64,000 nucleotides of DNA from Arthrobacter humicola (GTDB taxonomy: Bacteria > Actinomycetota > Actinomycetes > Actinomycetales > Micrococcaceae): assembly GCF_022803015.1 (NCBI RefSeq), contig NZ_JAFKON010000002.1, forward strand, positions 434,001-498,000, written 5' to 3'. The position numbers were made by a program, and so were the translations under genes. The notes beneath the pieces are model-generated. The model searched no databases. It worked only from the letters and a program-made list of their open reading frames with translations, and had not been told where the DNA came from. The stretch's first letter is position 1; each line of letters starts with the position of its first letter. Positions 10,843-19,179 of this stretch are shown here, in pieces.

Positions 10843-11784
10843 ATGGACTCCCTAGCTGCAGCCCCGGGCACCGGCCCCGCCACTTCGCCCCTGCCCATCC
10901 TGCGCAAACCGCGCCCGGCGGCGAAGTTCCAGGACCTGCCCACGGACCGGACACTGGTGATGGGAATCCTCAACGTCACCCCTGATTCCTTCAGCGACGG
11001 CGGAGCCCACGCGACGGCGGACACGGCGATCGCGGCCGGGCTGCGGATGTTCTACGCCGGGGCGGACATCATTGACGTCGGCGGCGAATCCACCCGCCCG
11101 GGTGCCACGGCAGTCGGCGCTGACGAGGAACAGCGCCGCGTCCTGCCGGTCATCGAGGCCCTGGTCAAGGCCGGCGCCCTGGTCAGCATCGACACCACCC
11201 ACGCCGCGACGGCTGCCGCGGCCCTGAAGGCCGGCGCCGCGATCATCAACGACGTCTCGGGCCTGACCATGGAACCGGAAATGGCCGAACTCGCCGCCCG
11301 CACCAAGGTCCCCTACATCCTCACGCACCGCCGCGGCGACGCCAGCAGCATGAACTCCCTGACGGACTACCGTGACGTCGCCGGGGAAGTCGTGACGGAG
11401 CTCGCCGGCGTCCGCGACAAGCTGTACGCCGCCGGGGTCGCGCCGGAACAGATCATTGTGGACCCGGGACTGGGCTTCGCCAAGAACGAGGGCCAGAACT
11501 GGGAGCTCCTGCAGCACCTGGATGTCCTGCAGGCCATGGGCCACAAGGTCCTCGTCGCCGGCTCACGCAAACGCTTCCTCGGCAGCCTCCTGACCGTGGC
11601 CGGCAAGGCCGCCCAGCCGGTTGAACGCGACGCCGCCACCGCCGCCATGACCGCCATCAGCGCCTTCCGCGGCGCCTGGGCTGTGCGCGTGCACGACGTC
11701 GGCGCGAGCCTGGACGCCGTCAAGGTCGCCGCCCGCATGGTTCCCCCGGCACCGGCCGGTTCCGCCAACGCCGGCACCAACTGA
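10843..11784 (+). CDS. folP: Dihydropteroate synthase
   Basis: Joins p-aminobenzoate to dihydropterin pyrophosphate; the target of sulfonamides. 313 aa. LVMGILNVTPDSFSDGG (~37-53) is the signature, with DIIDVGGESTRPGA (~75-88), VSIDTTHAATAAAALKAGA and the pyrophosphate-binding ILTHRRGD segment following. A ~25-residue Pro/Ala-rich N-terminal extension precedes the TIM barrel. GGAAGG sits near the end of folE upstream of the ATG. Co-directional with folE (11-bp gap) and folB (12-bp gap), so a folate operon. Confidence 0.97.
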   Translation: MDSLAAAPGTGPATSPLPILRKPRPAAKFQDLPTDRTLVMGILNVTPDSFSDGGAHATADTAIAAGLRMFYAGADIIDVGGESTRPGATAVGADEEQRRVLPVIEALVKAGALVSIDTTHAATAAAALKAGAAIINDVSGLTMEPEMAELAARTKVPYILTHRRGDASSMNSLTDYRDVAGEVVTELAGVRDKLYAAGVAPEQIIVDPGLGFAKNEGQNWELLQHLDVLQAMGHKVLVAGSRKRFLGSLLTVAGKAAQPVERDAATAAMTAISAFRGAWAVRVHDVGASLDAVKVAARMVPPAPAGSANAGTN

Positions 11785-11796
11785 CCGGCCGGCACC

Positions 11797-12156
11797 ATGG
11801 ATCAGATCACGCTGAGCGGCGTCACCGCCGTCGGCCATCACGGTGTGTTCGATTTCGAGCGCCGCGACGGGCAGCCCTTCGTTGTCGACGCGGTGCTGCA
11901 CCTGGACTTCAGCAAAGCGGCCGCTTCCGACGACGTCCTGGACACCGCGCATTACGGCGAGGTGGCCAACTGCATCCGGGACTGGATCACCGGTGAGCCG
12001 CTGAACCTGATCGAGGCCCTCGCGGTGCGGATTGCCGAGGACGTCCTGCAGAAATTCGCCGTCGCCGCCGTGGACATCACCGTGCACAAGCCCAAGGCCC
12101 CGATCGAAGTCGACTTTGGCGATGTCGCCGTCAGCGTGCACCGGAGGCGGACGTGA
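11797..12156 (+). CDS. folB: Dihydroneopterin aldolase
   Basis: Cleaves dihydroneopterin to 6-hydroxymethyl-dihydropterin and glycolaldehyde. 119 aa, the usual length. ITLSGVTAVGHHGVFDFERRDGQ at the N-terminus, NLIEALAVRIAEDVL (~68-82) and VHKPKAPIEVDFGDVAVSV at the C-terminus match the family, including the catalytic lysine of HKPKAP. The stop overlaps the folK GTG start by 4 bp (GTGA), indicating translational coupling. Confidence 0.96.
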   Translation: MDQITLSGVTAVGHHGVFDFERRDGQPFVVDAVLHLDFSKAAASDDVLDTAHYGEVANCIRDWITGEPLNLIEALAVRIAEDVLQKFAVAAVDITVHKPKAPIEVDFGDVAVSVHRRRT

Positions 12157-12722
12157 GCCCGCTCTACACCCGTGCTGTGATCGCGCTCGGCAGCAACCTG
12201 GGGGAGCGCAGCGACACCCTGTCCGCCGCCGTTGCAGACCTCGTCGACCCGCCGGAGGTGCGCCTGCTGGCCATCTCGCCGATCGTCCAGACCAAGGCCG
12301 TGGGAGGTCCGCCGGACCAGCCCGACTTCCTGAACATGGTGATTGCCGTCGAGACGTCGCTGCCGCCGCTCGGACTGCTCGAGCACTGCCACGACGTGGA
12401 GCAGAAGCATTTGCGGGTGCGCGAGGTCCGGTGGGGGCCTCGGACCCTGGACGTGGACATCATCACGTACGGGGATGTGGTGAGCTCCGATCCCGAGCTC
12501 ACCCTGCCCCACCCCCGGGCCGCGGAACGGGCGTTCGTGCTCTATCCGTGGTCGCTGATCGATCCCGCGGCGGAGCTCAACGGCGAACGCGTGGGCGATC
12601 TCGCGGCGAAAGCCGCCGATTTCGCCGACCTTGCCACCTTTGACGGCTTCCAGAACCCCGCCGCAGCGGATGTCACTGCCACGGAGATCACCGGCGTGCC
12701 CGGTGCGGCGGAGCGGCCGTGA
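12153..12722 (+). CDS. folK: 2-amino-4-hydroxy-6-hydroxymethyldihydropteridine diphosphokinase
   Basis: Transfers pyrophosphate from ATP to 6-hydroxymethyl-dihydropterin, giving the folP substrate. 189 aa. AVIALGSNLGERSDTLSAAV at the N-terminus, QPDFLNMVIAVET, and RWGPRTLDVDIITYG followed by LPHPRAAERAFVLYPW are the conserved blocks. The C-terminus is extended by ~25 residues beyond the core. It overlaps folB at its start and the next gene at its end (both GTGA). Confidence 0.96.
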   Translation: MSPLYTRAVIALGSNLGERSDTLSAAVADLVDPPEVRLLAISPIVQTKAVGGPPDQPDFLNMVIAVETSLPPLGLLEHCHDVEQKHLRVREVRWGPRTLDVDIITYGDVVSSDPELTLPHPRAAERAFVLYPWSLIDPAAELNGERVGDLAAKAADFADLATFDGFQNPAAADVTATEITGVPGAAERP

Positions 12723-13243
12723 AGCTGACCAGCCCCCTGCTCCTGCTAGCCATTTGCGTGGTCCTGGCCGTGGCCGGCTGGTTCGCCACCATGCTCTCCG
12801 GCCGCTACGGCCTGGCCACCCCGGTGCTGCCGCTGACGGGCCTGGTGACCATGGGCGTGATCGTGGCCCTCACGCTGGTGCTGGGCATCCGCGTGCTCCG
12901 GTGGCGCAACGGCAAGAAGAAGAAAATCCTCAACCCCATCCTGGCTGCCTGGACCCTGGTCCTCGCGCAGGCCTGCGCCTACACCGGCTCGGTCCTGCTG
13001 GGCTGGCACGCGGGAATCGTGGTGGAGCAACTGAGGCTGTGGAACCTGCGCAGCAACCAGGAGATCACCTGGCAGGCCCTGGCCATGGCTGGCGGCGGCC
13101 TGATCATGGTGATCGTCGGGCTCGTCGTCGAGCGGTTCTGCCGGATTCCCCCCGAGGACGGCGACGCCGATTCCCGGCCAGGCGTGCAGGGAAAGCGCAG
13201 CAAGCCGTCGGCGGAAGGCGAATATGCCTACCGAAGCGATTGA
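12719..13243 (+). CDS. DUF3180 family membrane protein
   Basis: 174 aa with four hydrophobic segments (about residues 4-22, 33-57, 75-97 and 121-143), a KKKK stretch between the second and third, and a charged, disordered tail after ~145. This pattern and its position directly after folK match DUF3180, a family found in the folate cluster of Actinobacteria (Rv3605c-like, from memory). Function unknown. It is coupled to folK by a GTGA overlap and to the next gene by a 20-bp overlap. Confidence 0.85.
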   Translation: MKLTSPLLLLAICVVLAVAGWFATMLSGRYGLATPVLPLTGLVTMGVIVALTLVLGIRVLRWRNGKKKKILNPILAAWTLVLAQACAYTGSVLLGWHAGIVVEQLRLWNLRSNQEITWQALAMAGGGLIMVIVGLVVERFCRIPPEDGDADSRPGVQGKRSKPSAEGEYAYRSD

Positions 13244-13736
13244 TCCTCCGGGCATCGACTGGCTCCGGGTCTCCCCGAAGTACGTCACGGTGCGCCTCGC
13301 GGGGTGGGCGCTGGGAACCCTGGTCGCGGTGGCCCTGCTGTCGCTTCCCCTCATCCTGGTGCTGACCGGCGTGTGGACCTGGCTGCCGGTCTGGCTGGCC
13401 GTCGCCCTCCCCGCGGTCGCGCTGCTGCTGGCCCTGTGGCGGCTCGCGCTGATTCCCCGGCAGGTGCGCTCGATCGGCTACGCCGAGCGTGAGGATGACC
13501 TCCTGATCCGGCGCGGCATTTTCTTCCAGCGCACCCTCGTGGTTCCTTACGGGCGGATGCAGTACGTCGACATCGCGGTGGGCCCGGTCGAACGCCAGCT
13601 GGGCCTGTGCACACTGAAGCTGCACACCGCGGCCGCCGCGACCAGCGCCGAGATTCCCGGGCTGCCCGCGAGCGAAGGCGCCCGGCTCCGCGAACAACTG
13701 TCCGCCCGCGGCGAAGCCCGGCTGGCCGGGCTGTGA
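13224..13736 (+). CDS. PH domain-containing membrane protein (YdbS-like, bPH2)
   Basis: 170 aa. Two hydrophobic segments at ~28-50 and ~55-75 are followed by a bacterial PH-like domain: SIGYAEREDDLLIRRGIFFQRTLVVPYGRMQYVDI is the classic bPH2 start, and LGLCTLKLHTAAAAT its second half. Such proteins usually pair with a larger multi-PH partner (YdbS/YdbT), as here with the next gene, 18 bp downstream. Its start lies inside the DUF3180 gene. Role not established; YdbS/YdbT proteins have been linked to membrane stress or bacteriocin resistance in Bacillus. Confidence 0.85.
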   Translation: MPTEAIDPPGIDWLRVSPKYVTVRLAGWALGTLVAVALLSLPLILVLTGVWTWLPVWLAVALPAVALLLALWRLALIPRQVRSIGYAEREDDLLIRRGIFFQRTLVVPYGRMQYVDIAVGPVERQLGLCTLKLHTAAAATSAEIPGLPASEGARLREQLSARGEARLAGL

Positions 13737-13754
13737 CGGGAAGGCCGTGACGGG

Positions 13755-15353
13755 ATGGCGCTGACACCGGAGGATGCCGGACGCGCCGCCGACGCAACCG
13801 CCGTCGGATCCGGTATCGAAGGAACTGCCGACGCCGGCTGGCTGCGCGTACACCCCGCCTCGCCCTTTGTCCGCGGCTGGGTGGCGCTGGCTGCGCTGCT
13901 GTTCTTTTTTGGACGCGACAGTTTCGAACGGTTCCTGCAGGGCGGCCCGCTCTTTGACGAGCGGCTGGCCGGACGGGCGCCCTGGCTGCTGCTCGGGGGC
14001 GGCGCCCTGATTCTGCTGACCGTTCTCGGCTACGTCCTGAGCTGGTACTTCACCCGCTACCAGGTGGCCGGCGGCTACGTGCGAGTCAACACCGGGTTCC
14101 TGTTCAAGCAGCAGCGGCAGGCCAGGCTGGACCGGGTGCAGGCGATCGACGTCGTGCAACCCCTGCTTGCACGGATCTTCGGACTGGCTGAATTGCGGTT
14201 CGAAGTCGCCGACGCCGGCCAGTCCGCGGTGCGCCTGGCGTACCTGCGCGCGGACGAGGCCCGGCAGCTCCGCGCGATAATCCTGGCCCGCGCCTCCGGT
14301 GCCGCGGGCGGGACACCGGTGCGGGAGCCGGGAGACCCGGAGTCCGGAGAGCCGGCGGCCGCCGCCGTGGAAGCCCCGGAACAGGCCGTGCTCACCGTGC
14401 CGCCGCCGCGCCTGGTGGGCTCGCTGCTCCTGAGCGAACAAAGTGTCGTGATCCTGGCTGGCGGCATTGCCTCGGTGATGCTCTCCGCCGTCACGGAAAA
14501 CCGGAACTTCACGGTCTTCCTGATCCCTGCCGCGATCGGGCTCATCGCCTCCTACTGGTCCTCGTTCAACAAGGGCTACAACTTCACGGCCGCCATCTCC
14601 CCGGACGGCATCCGGCTGCGCTACGGCCTGCTGGACACGCAGGCGCAGACCGTTCCGCCGGGCAGGATCCAGGCGCTGAAGGTCAGCCAGCCGCCGCTGT
14701 GGCGGATATTCGGCTGGTACCGGATCCAGGTCAACGTGGCCGGCTACGGCCTGGCCGGCAGCGCCGGCGAAGGATCGGCCCGAACCACGCTGCTTCCGGT
14801 GGGATACCTCGGCGACGTCATGGAAATCCTCTCCCTGGTGCTCCCGGATCCCGGGACCCCGGACCCGGTGGGGCTGTTCACCGCGGGGATCACCGGCCTC
14901 GCGGACCCTGCCGGGACCCCGGACAGCGCAGCGGGGAAGGACCCCGACGGCGGCTTCGTCACCAGCCCGCGCCGGGCCCGGTTCCTGGCGCCGCTGGGCT
15001 GGCGGCGCAACGGCTTCGCGGCAACGGAGACCGCCCTGCTCCTGAGGTCGGGCCGCTGGTGGCGGAACTTCGTGGTGGTGCCGCACCAGCGCACCCAGTC
15101 CATGGCGCTCCAGCAGGGCCCGCTCGCCCGGCGGTTCCGGGTGGCGGACCTGGTCCTGCACACCACGGCGGGTCCGGTGGCCCCGCGGCTCATCCAGGCC
15201 GGGCTCGACGAGGCCCGGGCCCTGTTCGATGCCCAGTCGGCCCGTGCCCGTGCCGCGCGCAAGCACCAAAAGAGCGAACACTGGCTGGAGCCGGCGGCCC
15301 AGCCGGCCGCACCACCCGCCGAAGACCCCCAGGAAGGCCCGCATCATGGCTAA
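13755..15353 (+). CDS. Multi-PH-domain membrane protein (YdbT-like)
   Basis: 532 aa. Paired hydrophobic segments at ~33-52 and ~74-97 precede a first PH-like domain (YVRVNTGFLFKQQRQARLDRVQAIDVVQPLL, ~110-140); a second pair at ~230-270 precedes another (IRLRYGLLDTQAQTVPPGRIQALKVSQPPLWRIFG, ~290-325); a third repeat is seen around TALLLRSGRWWRNFVVVPHQRTQSMALQQGPL (~430-462). Three bPH2 repeats in one protein fit the YdbT family. Its stop overlaps the start of the DUF2520 gene by 8 bp. Function unknown; the coupled order suggests one unit with the preceding PH protein. Confidence 0.85.
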   Translation: MALTPEDAGRAADATAVGSGIEGTADAGWLRVHPASPFVRGWVALAALLFFFGRDSFERFLQGGPLFDERLAGRAPWLLLGGGALILLTVLGYVLSWYFTRYQVAGGYVRVNTGFLFKQQRQARLDRVQAIDVVQPLLARIFGLAELRFEVADAGQSAVRLAYLRADEARQLRAIILARASGAAGGTPVREPGDPESGEPAAAAVEAPEQAVLTVPPPRLVGSLLLSEQSVVILAGGIASVMLSAVTENRNFTVFLIPAAIGLIASYWSSFNKGYNFTAAISPDGIRLRYGLLDTQAQTVPPGRIQALKVSQPPLWRIFGWYRIQVNVAGYGLAGSAGEGSARTTLLPVGYLGDVMEILSLVLPDPGTPDPVGLFTAGITGLADPAGTPDSAAGKDPDGGFVTSPRRARFLAPLGWRRNGFAATETALLLRSGRWWRNFVVVPHQRTQSMALQQGPLARRFRVADLVLHTTAGPVAPRLIQAGLDEARALFDAQSARARAARKHQKSEHWLEPAAQPAAPPAEDPQEGPHHG

Positions 15354-16266
15354 ACCAGGACGCCTCGGCGTCGGAATCATTGGCGCAGGGAAGGTCGGCG
15401 CCGTCCTGGGGGCGGCGCTGCGCGGAGCCGAGCACGCCGTCATCGGGGCGTCCGCCGTTTCGGACGCCAGCAAAGAACGCGTCGAAACGCTCCTGCCCGG
15501 CGTCCCGATCCTGGACGTGCAGGACATCGTGGAGCGGGCCGAACTGGTCCTGCTCGCCGTCCCGGACGATGCCCTGGGCCCGCTGGTGAACGGACTGGCC
15601 AAGCTCGGCGCCTGGCAGCCCGGCCAGCTCGTGGCGCACACCTCCGGGCGCTTCGGCGTCGGGATCCTGCATCCGGTCCGCGCCGCCGGTGCCGTGCCGC
15701 TCGCGCTGCACCCGGCCATGACGTTCACGGGCATGAGCCTGGACCTCACCAGGCTCCTGGACTGCACCTTCGGCGTCACGGCCGACGCAGCGATGCTGCC
15801 GATCGCCCAGGCACTCGTCGTCGAAATGGGCGCCGAGCCCGTCGCGATCGCCGAGGCCGACCGCGTCCTCTACCACGCTGCCCTCGCGCACGGATCCAAC
15901 CACCTGGTCACGCTCGTGGCGCAGGCCTCGCAGCTGCTCCGCGACGTCGGCGTCGACGCCCCGGACCGGATGCTGGGCCCGCTGCTGCGCGCCACCCTCG
16001 AGAACGCCCTCGCCTCCGGTGAAACGGCCCTGACCGGGCCCGTGGCCCGCGGCGACACCGGCACGGTGGCCGCGCACGCCGGCGCCCTCCGCGAGTACGA
16101 CGGCGGCGCGGCCGGCGATATTCTTGAGGCGTACCTGGCCATGGCCCGGGCGACAGCCCGCCGGGCAGGAAGCCGCGGGCTCCTGAAGCCGGAACAACTC
16201 GACGGCATCGAACAGGCGCTCGGCGGCCCCGGCCAGAACGGGACGCCCGCCCCGGAAGGACCCTGA
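15346..16266 (+). CDS. Rossmann-like NAD(P)-binding protein with DUF2520 C-terminal domain
   Basis: 306 aa. N-terminal Rossmann fold with [21 protein letters not shown] (dinucleotide-binding GxGxxG, residues ~5-22) and a predicted ketopantoate/prephenate-dehydrogenase-like continuation: [17 protein letters not shown] and LHPAMTFTG. The C-terminal half is helical and matches DUF2520. In many Actinobacteria this gene lies just upstream of panC, as here (1-bp gap), so a link to pantothenate metabolism is plausible but unproven. ATG at 15346 is preferred: AGGAAGG precedes it and the Rossmann motif begins right after. Confidence 0.85.
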   Translation: MAKPGRLGVGIIGAGKVGAVLGAALRGAEHAVIGASAVSDASKERVETLLPGVPILDVQDIVERAELVLLAVPDDALGPLVNGLAKLGAWQPGQLVAHTSGRFGVGILHPVRAAGAVPLALHPAMTFTGMSLDLTRLLDCTFGVTADAAMLPIAQALVVEMGAEPVAIAEADRVLYHAALAHGSNHLVTLVAQASQLLRDVGVDAPDRMLGPLLRATLENALASGETALTGPVARGDTGTVAAHAGALREYDGGAAGDILEAYLAMARATARRAGSRGLLKPEQLDGIEQALGGPGQNGTPAPEGP

Positions 16267-16267
16267 C

Positions 16268-17170
16268 ATGGCAATCCAACTCGTCACCACTGCTGCCCAG
16301 CTCCGCGCCGCAAGCGCCCGGCTGCTGGCACAGAAAGGCGGCACGTCCCAGGGCCTCGTGCCCACCATGGGCGCCCTGCACGAGGGACATGCCCAGCTGG
16401 CCCGGACGGCCGTCGCCCAGAACGACGTCGTGGCGGCCACCATCTTCGTCAACCCGCTGCAGTTTGGCGAGGCGGCGGACCTCGAACGCTACCCCAGGAC
16501 CCTCGACGCCGACCTCGCGCTGCTCGACGCCGAAGGGGTAGACCTGGCGTTCGCGCCGGGTGTTGAGGAGGTCTACCCCGGCGGGGCACCCCTTGTGCGG
16601 ATCACTGCCGGACCCCTGGGCGAAAAATGGGAAGGCGCGTCCCGGCCGGGGCACTTCGACGGCGCGCTGACCGTCGTCGCGAAACTGCTCCACTACGGCA
16701 TTCCTGGGGCCGGCCTGCCCGGGGGCGGCCAGCCCGCGTACCGCGCCTATTTCGGCCAGAAGGACGCGCAGCAGCTGGCCCTGGTCCAGCGCATGGTGGC
16801 TGACCTGAATTTTCCCGTGGAGATCGTGCCGGTGCCCATTGTGCGCTCGGCCGACGGCCTGGCGCTGTCCAGCCGCAACCGATTCCTCTCCGAAGACCAG
16901 CGCGAGGCGGCCCTGGTGCTCTCCCGCGCGCTGCGGCTCATCGAGGAGCGCGCCAACGCCCATGAGCCGCTGGACATCGAATCCGCGCAGGCCCTCGTCC
17001 GGTCCCAGCCGCTCGTGGAGCTGGACTATTTCGAGGTGGTGGATCCGCGCACCCTCGAGCCCCTGGCGGAGAACTGCCGGGACACCCCGTTCCGCGGCGA
17101 GGGGCTGGCGATCATCGCTGCCAAGGTCGGGCCCGTCCGCCTCATCGACAACGCGCCCCTGAACTCGTAG
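16268..17170 (+). CDS. panC: Pantothenate synthetase
   Basis: Condenses pantoate and beta-alanine with ATP in vitamin B5 synthesis. 300 aa. [15 protein letters not shown] (~30-44) with the HxGH nucleotide-binding motif, [41 protein letters not shown] and [17 protein letters not shown] are all present. A short Gly-rich insert ([16 protein letters not shown]) sits just before the FGQKD motif. It ends the cluster that began with folE; a palindromic terminator follows at 17193. Confidence 0.97.
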   Translation: MAIQLVTTAAQLRAASARLLAQKGGTSQGLVPTMGALHEGHAQLARTAVAQNDVVAATIFVNPLQFGEAADLERYPRTLDADLALLDAEGVDLAFAPGVEEVYPGGAPLVRITAGPLGEKWEGASRPGHFDGALTVVAKLLHYGIPGAGLPGGGQPAYRAYFGQKDAQQLALVQRMVADLNFPVEIVPVPIVRSADGLALSSRNRFLSEDQREAALVLSRALRLIEERANAHEPLDIESAQALVRSQPLVELDYFEVVDPRTLEPLAENCRDTPFRGEGLAIIAAKVGPVRLIDNAPLNS

Positions 17171-17192
17171 CCCCAACCCCACCACCAATACG

Positions 17193-17258
17193 CAACGCGG
17201 GGTCAGATACGGCCCATGCCGCCGCCCGTCATCGGCTTATCCGAACCCGCGTTGTTTT
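17193..17258 (+). terminator. Intrinsic terminator of panC; palindrome family 1, copy B
   Basis: Imperfect inverted repeat: CAACGCGGGGTCAGATA (from 17193) against an arm ending CCCGCGTTG at 17254, followed by TTTT. The arms share the CGCGGGGTCA core of the ppa terminator at 2701. The hairpin lies 22 nt downstream of the panC stop. Confidence 0.7.
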
Positions 17259-17285
17259 CGCGGTGACGGGAATGCCCCCGGGCCC

Positions 17286-17291
17286 TAGACT
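17286..17291 (+). promoter_or_regulatory. Candidate -10 box (TAGACT) for the MFS gene
   Basis: TAGACT lies 63 nt upstream of the ATG at 17355, with GTGACG about 16 nt further upstream as a weak -35. Unlike the leaderless genes here, this leaves a leader that includes the GAGGGAA ribosome site. Confidence 0.35.
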
Positions 17292-17354
17292 GTTGGAACC
17301 TGCAGCAGCGCCGACGCTCGCCGGACCCACACCAAACTCCCTGAGGGAATTCCC

Positions 17355-18863
17355 ATGTCAACAGACGTCTCTTCCAACGCCTCTGGCGATCCCGCACCGG
17401 GCGCTGCCCCCGCCATCCCCGGATCGGCCACGCCGGCCGCGCCCGCGGCATCCACCGCGCCCACCGCGCCGGCAAAGATGCCCCGGGAGTCCGTGGCCAT
17501 CATCGCCACGCTGCTGGTGGCCACCTTCGTCGTGATCCTCAACGAGACCATCATGAACGTGGCCCTGCAGCGGCTGATGGTGGACCTGAACATCGATGCG
17601 CCTACCGTGCAGTGGCTGTCCACGGGTTTCATGCTCACCATGGCCGTCGTGATCCCCACCACCGGGTTCATCCTGCAGCGGCTGACCACCCGTGCCGTGT
17701 TCATGCTGGCCATGGGACTCTTTTCCGGCGGCACCCTGCTGGCCGCCCTCGCGCCGGGCTTCGAAGTCCTGCTGCTGGCCCGCATCGTCCAGGCCGGCGG
17801 CACCGCCATCATGCTCCCGCTCCTGATGACCACCATCCTCACTCTCGTGCCGCTGGAGCGCCGCGGCGCCGTCATGGGCAACGTCAGCATCGCCATTTCG
17901 GTTGCGCCGGCACTGGGCCCGACAGTTTCCGGCCTGATCCTCCAGCATTTTTCCTGGCGGTTCATGTTCGTCTTCGTGCTGCCGATCGCCCTCGCCGCGC
18001 TCGCCATCGGGGCCAGGTATCTGACCAACATCGGTGAGACCGAGAAAACCCGGCTCGATGCCCTCTCCGTGGTGCTCACGGTCCCCGCCTTCGGCGGCCT
18101 GGTGTACGGCCTGAGCCAGATCGGCGGCGGCCAGGCAGGCTCCCGCACCCCCGCCGTGGTGGCACTGGCCGTTGGTGTGCTGGCCATGGCAGCTTTCGTC
18201 CTGCGCCAGTTGAAGCTCCAGAAGACCGGCGGCCCCCTGCTGGACCTGCGCGCCTTCACGTTCCGGATGTTCACCGTTTCCGTGCTGCTGCTGGTCGTGG
18301 CCATGATCGCGCTGTTCGGCGCGGTGATCCTGCTGCCGTTGTACCTGCAGGAAATCCGCGGCCTGACCTCCCTCGAGACCGGCCTGGTCCTGCTGCCCGG
18401 CGGCCTCGCCATGGGCCTGCTGGGGCCCTTCATCGGCCGCGTATTCGACAGGATCGGGCCCCTGCCGCTGACAGTGACAGGCTCGATCATGATGGTGCTG
18501 TCCCTCTGGCAGTTCTCCATGCTGGACGCCACGTCGCCGCTGGGGTGGATCATCGCCCTGCACGTGGCACTCAGCCTGGGCCTGGCGCTGCTGTTCACCC
18601 CCGCCTTCACGACGGGGCTGAACCCGCTGCCGCCGCACCTGTACTCCCACGGCTCGGCCATCATGAGCACGCTGCAGCAGGTGGCCGGCGCCGCCGGCAC
18701 GGCGCTCCTGGTCTCGATCTACGCCTTCGTGGCCGTTGCCTCGGGCATGGTCGCCGGCATGCATGCCGCATTCCTGACGGCGGCCGTCATAGCCGTCGCC
18801 GCCGTCGTACTGTCCACCATGATGCGCAAAACCGAAGGCGCGGGACACCTGGCCGCCCACTAG
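17355..18863 (+). CDS. MFS drug/solute exporter, DHA2 (EmrB/QacA) family
   Basis: 502 aa, strongly hydrophobic. After a ~48-residue Ala/Pro-rich cytoplasmic start the helices begin with SVAIIATLLVATFVVILNETIMNVALQ; the QWLSTGFMLTMAVVIPTTGFILQRL block (~90-115) and the LVLLPGGLAMGLLGPFIGRVFDRIG block match the DHA2 drug:H+ antiporters with about 14 helices. Substrate cannot be read from sequence. GAGGGAA lies 8 nt before the ATG. It is the last core gene before the accessory island, whose left edge falls soon after its stop. Confidence 0.92.
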   Translation: MSTDVSSNASGDPAPGAAPAIPGSATPAAPAASTAPTAPAKMPRESVAIIATLLVATFVVILNETIMNVALQRLMVDLNIDAPTVQWLSTGFMLTMAVVIPTTGFILQRLTTRAVFMLAMGLFSGGTLLAALAPGFEVLLLARIVQAGGTAIMLPLLMTTILTLVPLERRGAVMGNVSIAISVAPALGPTVSGLILQHFSWRFMFVFVLPIALAALAIGARYLTNIGETEKTRLDALSVVLTVPAFGGLVYGLSQIGGGQAGSRTPAVVALAVGVLAMAAFVLRQLKLQKTGGPLLDLRAFTFRMFTVSVLLLVVAMIALFGAVILLPLYLQEIRGLTSLETGLVLLPGGLAMGLLGPFIGRVFDRIGPLPLTVTGSIMMVLSLWQFSMLDATSPLGWIIALHVALSLGLALLFTPAFTTGLNPLPPHLYSHGSAIMSTLQQVAGAAGTALLVSIYAFVAVASGMVAGMHAAFLTAAVIAVAAVVLSTMMRKTEGAGHLAAH

Positions 18864-19179
18864 CTGCAATTAAAAAAACAACTGTGAGTCTTGCAGTGGT
18901 TGGTCTGGGACTAGCTGGCAGTGTTGATGCCGGTCGTTCTGCCGGGCGCGTGACTCGAAAAACAATTTGCCCCTTGAGGGTGCGTTTCCCCCGACTTGTC
19001 CGCACTGGGCGGAGCGGCCGGTGTTGGCCTGTCCCACATCGGTGGCTTGATTAGAAGCTTGCCCAGCCTTTGCAGGTTGTGGCTCATCACAGTTTTGCCT
19101 CGAAGAGACCCTTCCCAGGTTCAACGTCGGCCGTCATGCGGCCGTTCTTGCCCGTTCGAAAGGAAGGAGGGTCGCTGCG
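18864..19179 (+). ncRNA. Gene-free region upstream of IS110 transposase 1; candidate bridge RNA
   Basis: Gene-free 316 bp. IS110-group elements encode a structured bridge RNA in the long non-coding end upstream of the transposase, which specifies donor and target sites. This stretch is in the right place and has hairpin potential (two CGGCCG hexamers spaced by TCATG around 19131-19147). The RNA call is inference from family layout; guide loops were not identified. Confidence 0.35.

Noticed and set aside
13104..15779. Minus-strand 891-aa open frame across the PH-domain genes
   Set aside because: Shadow frame; the plus strand has clear PH-domain proteins with coupled starts.
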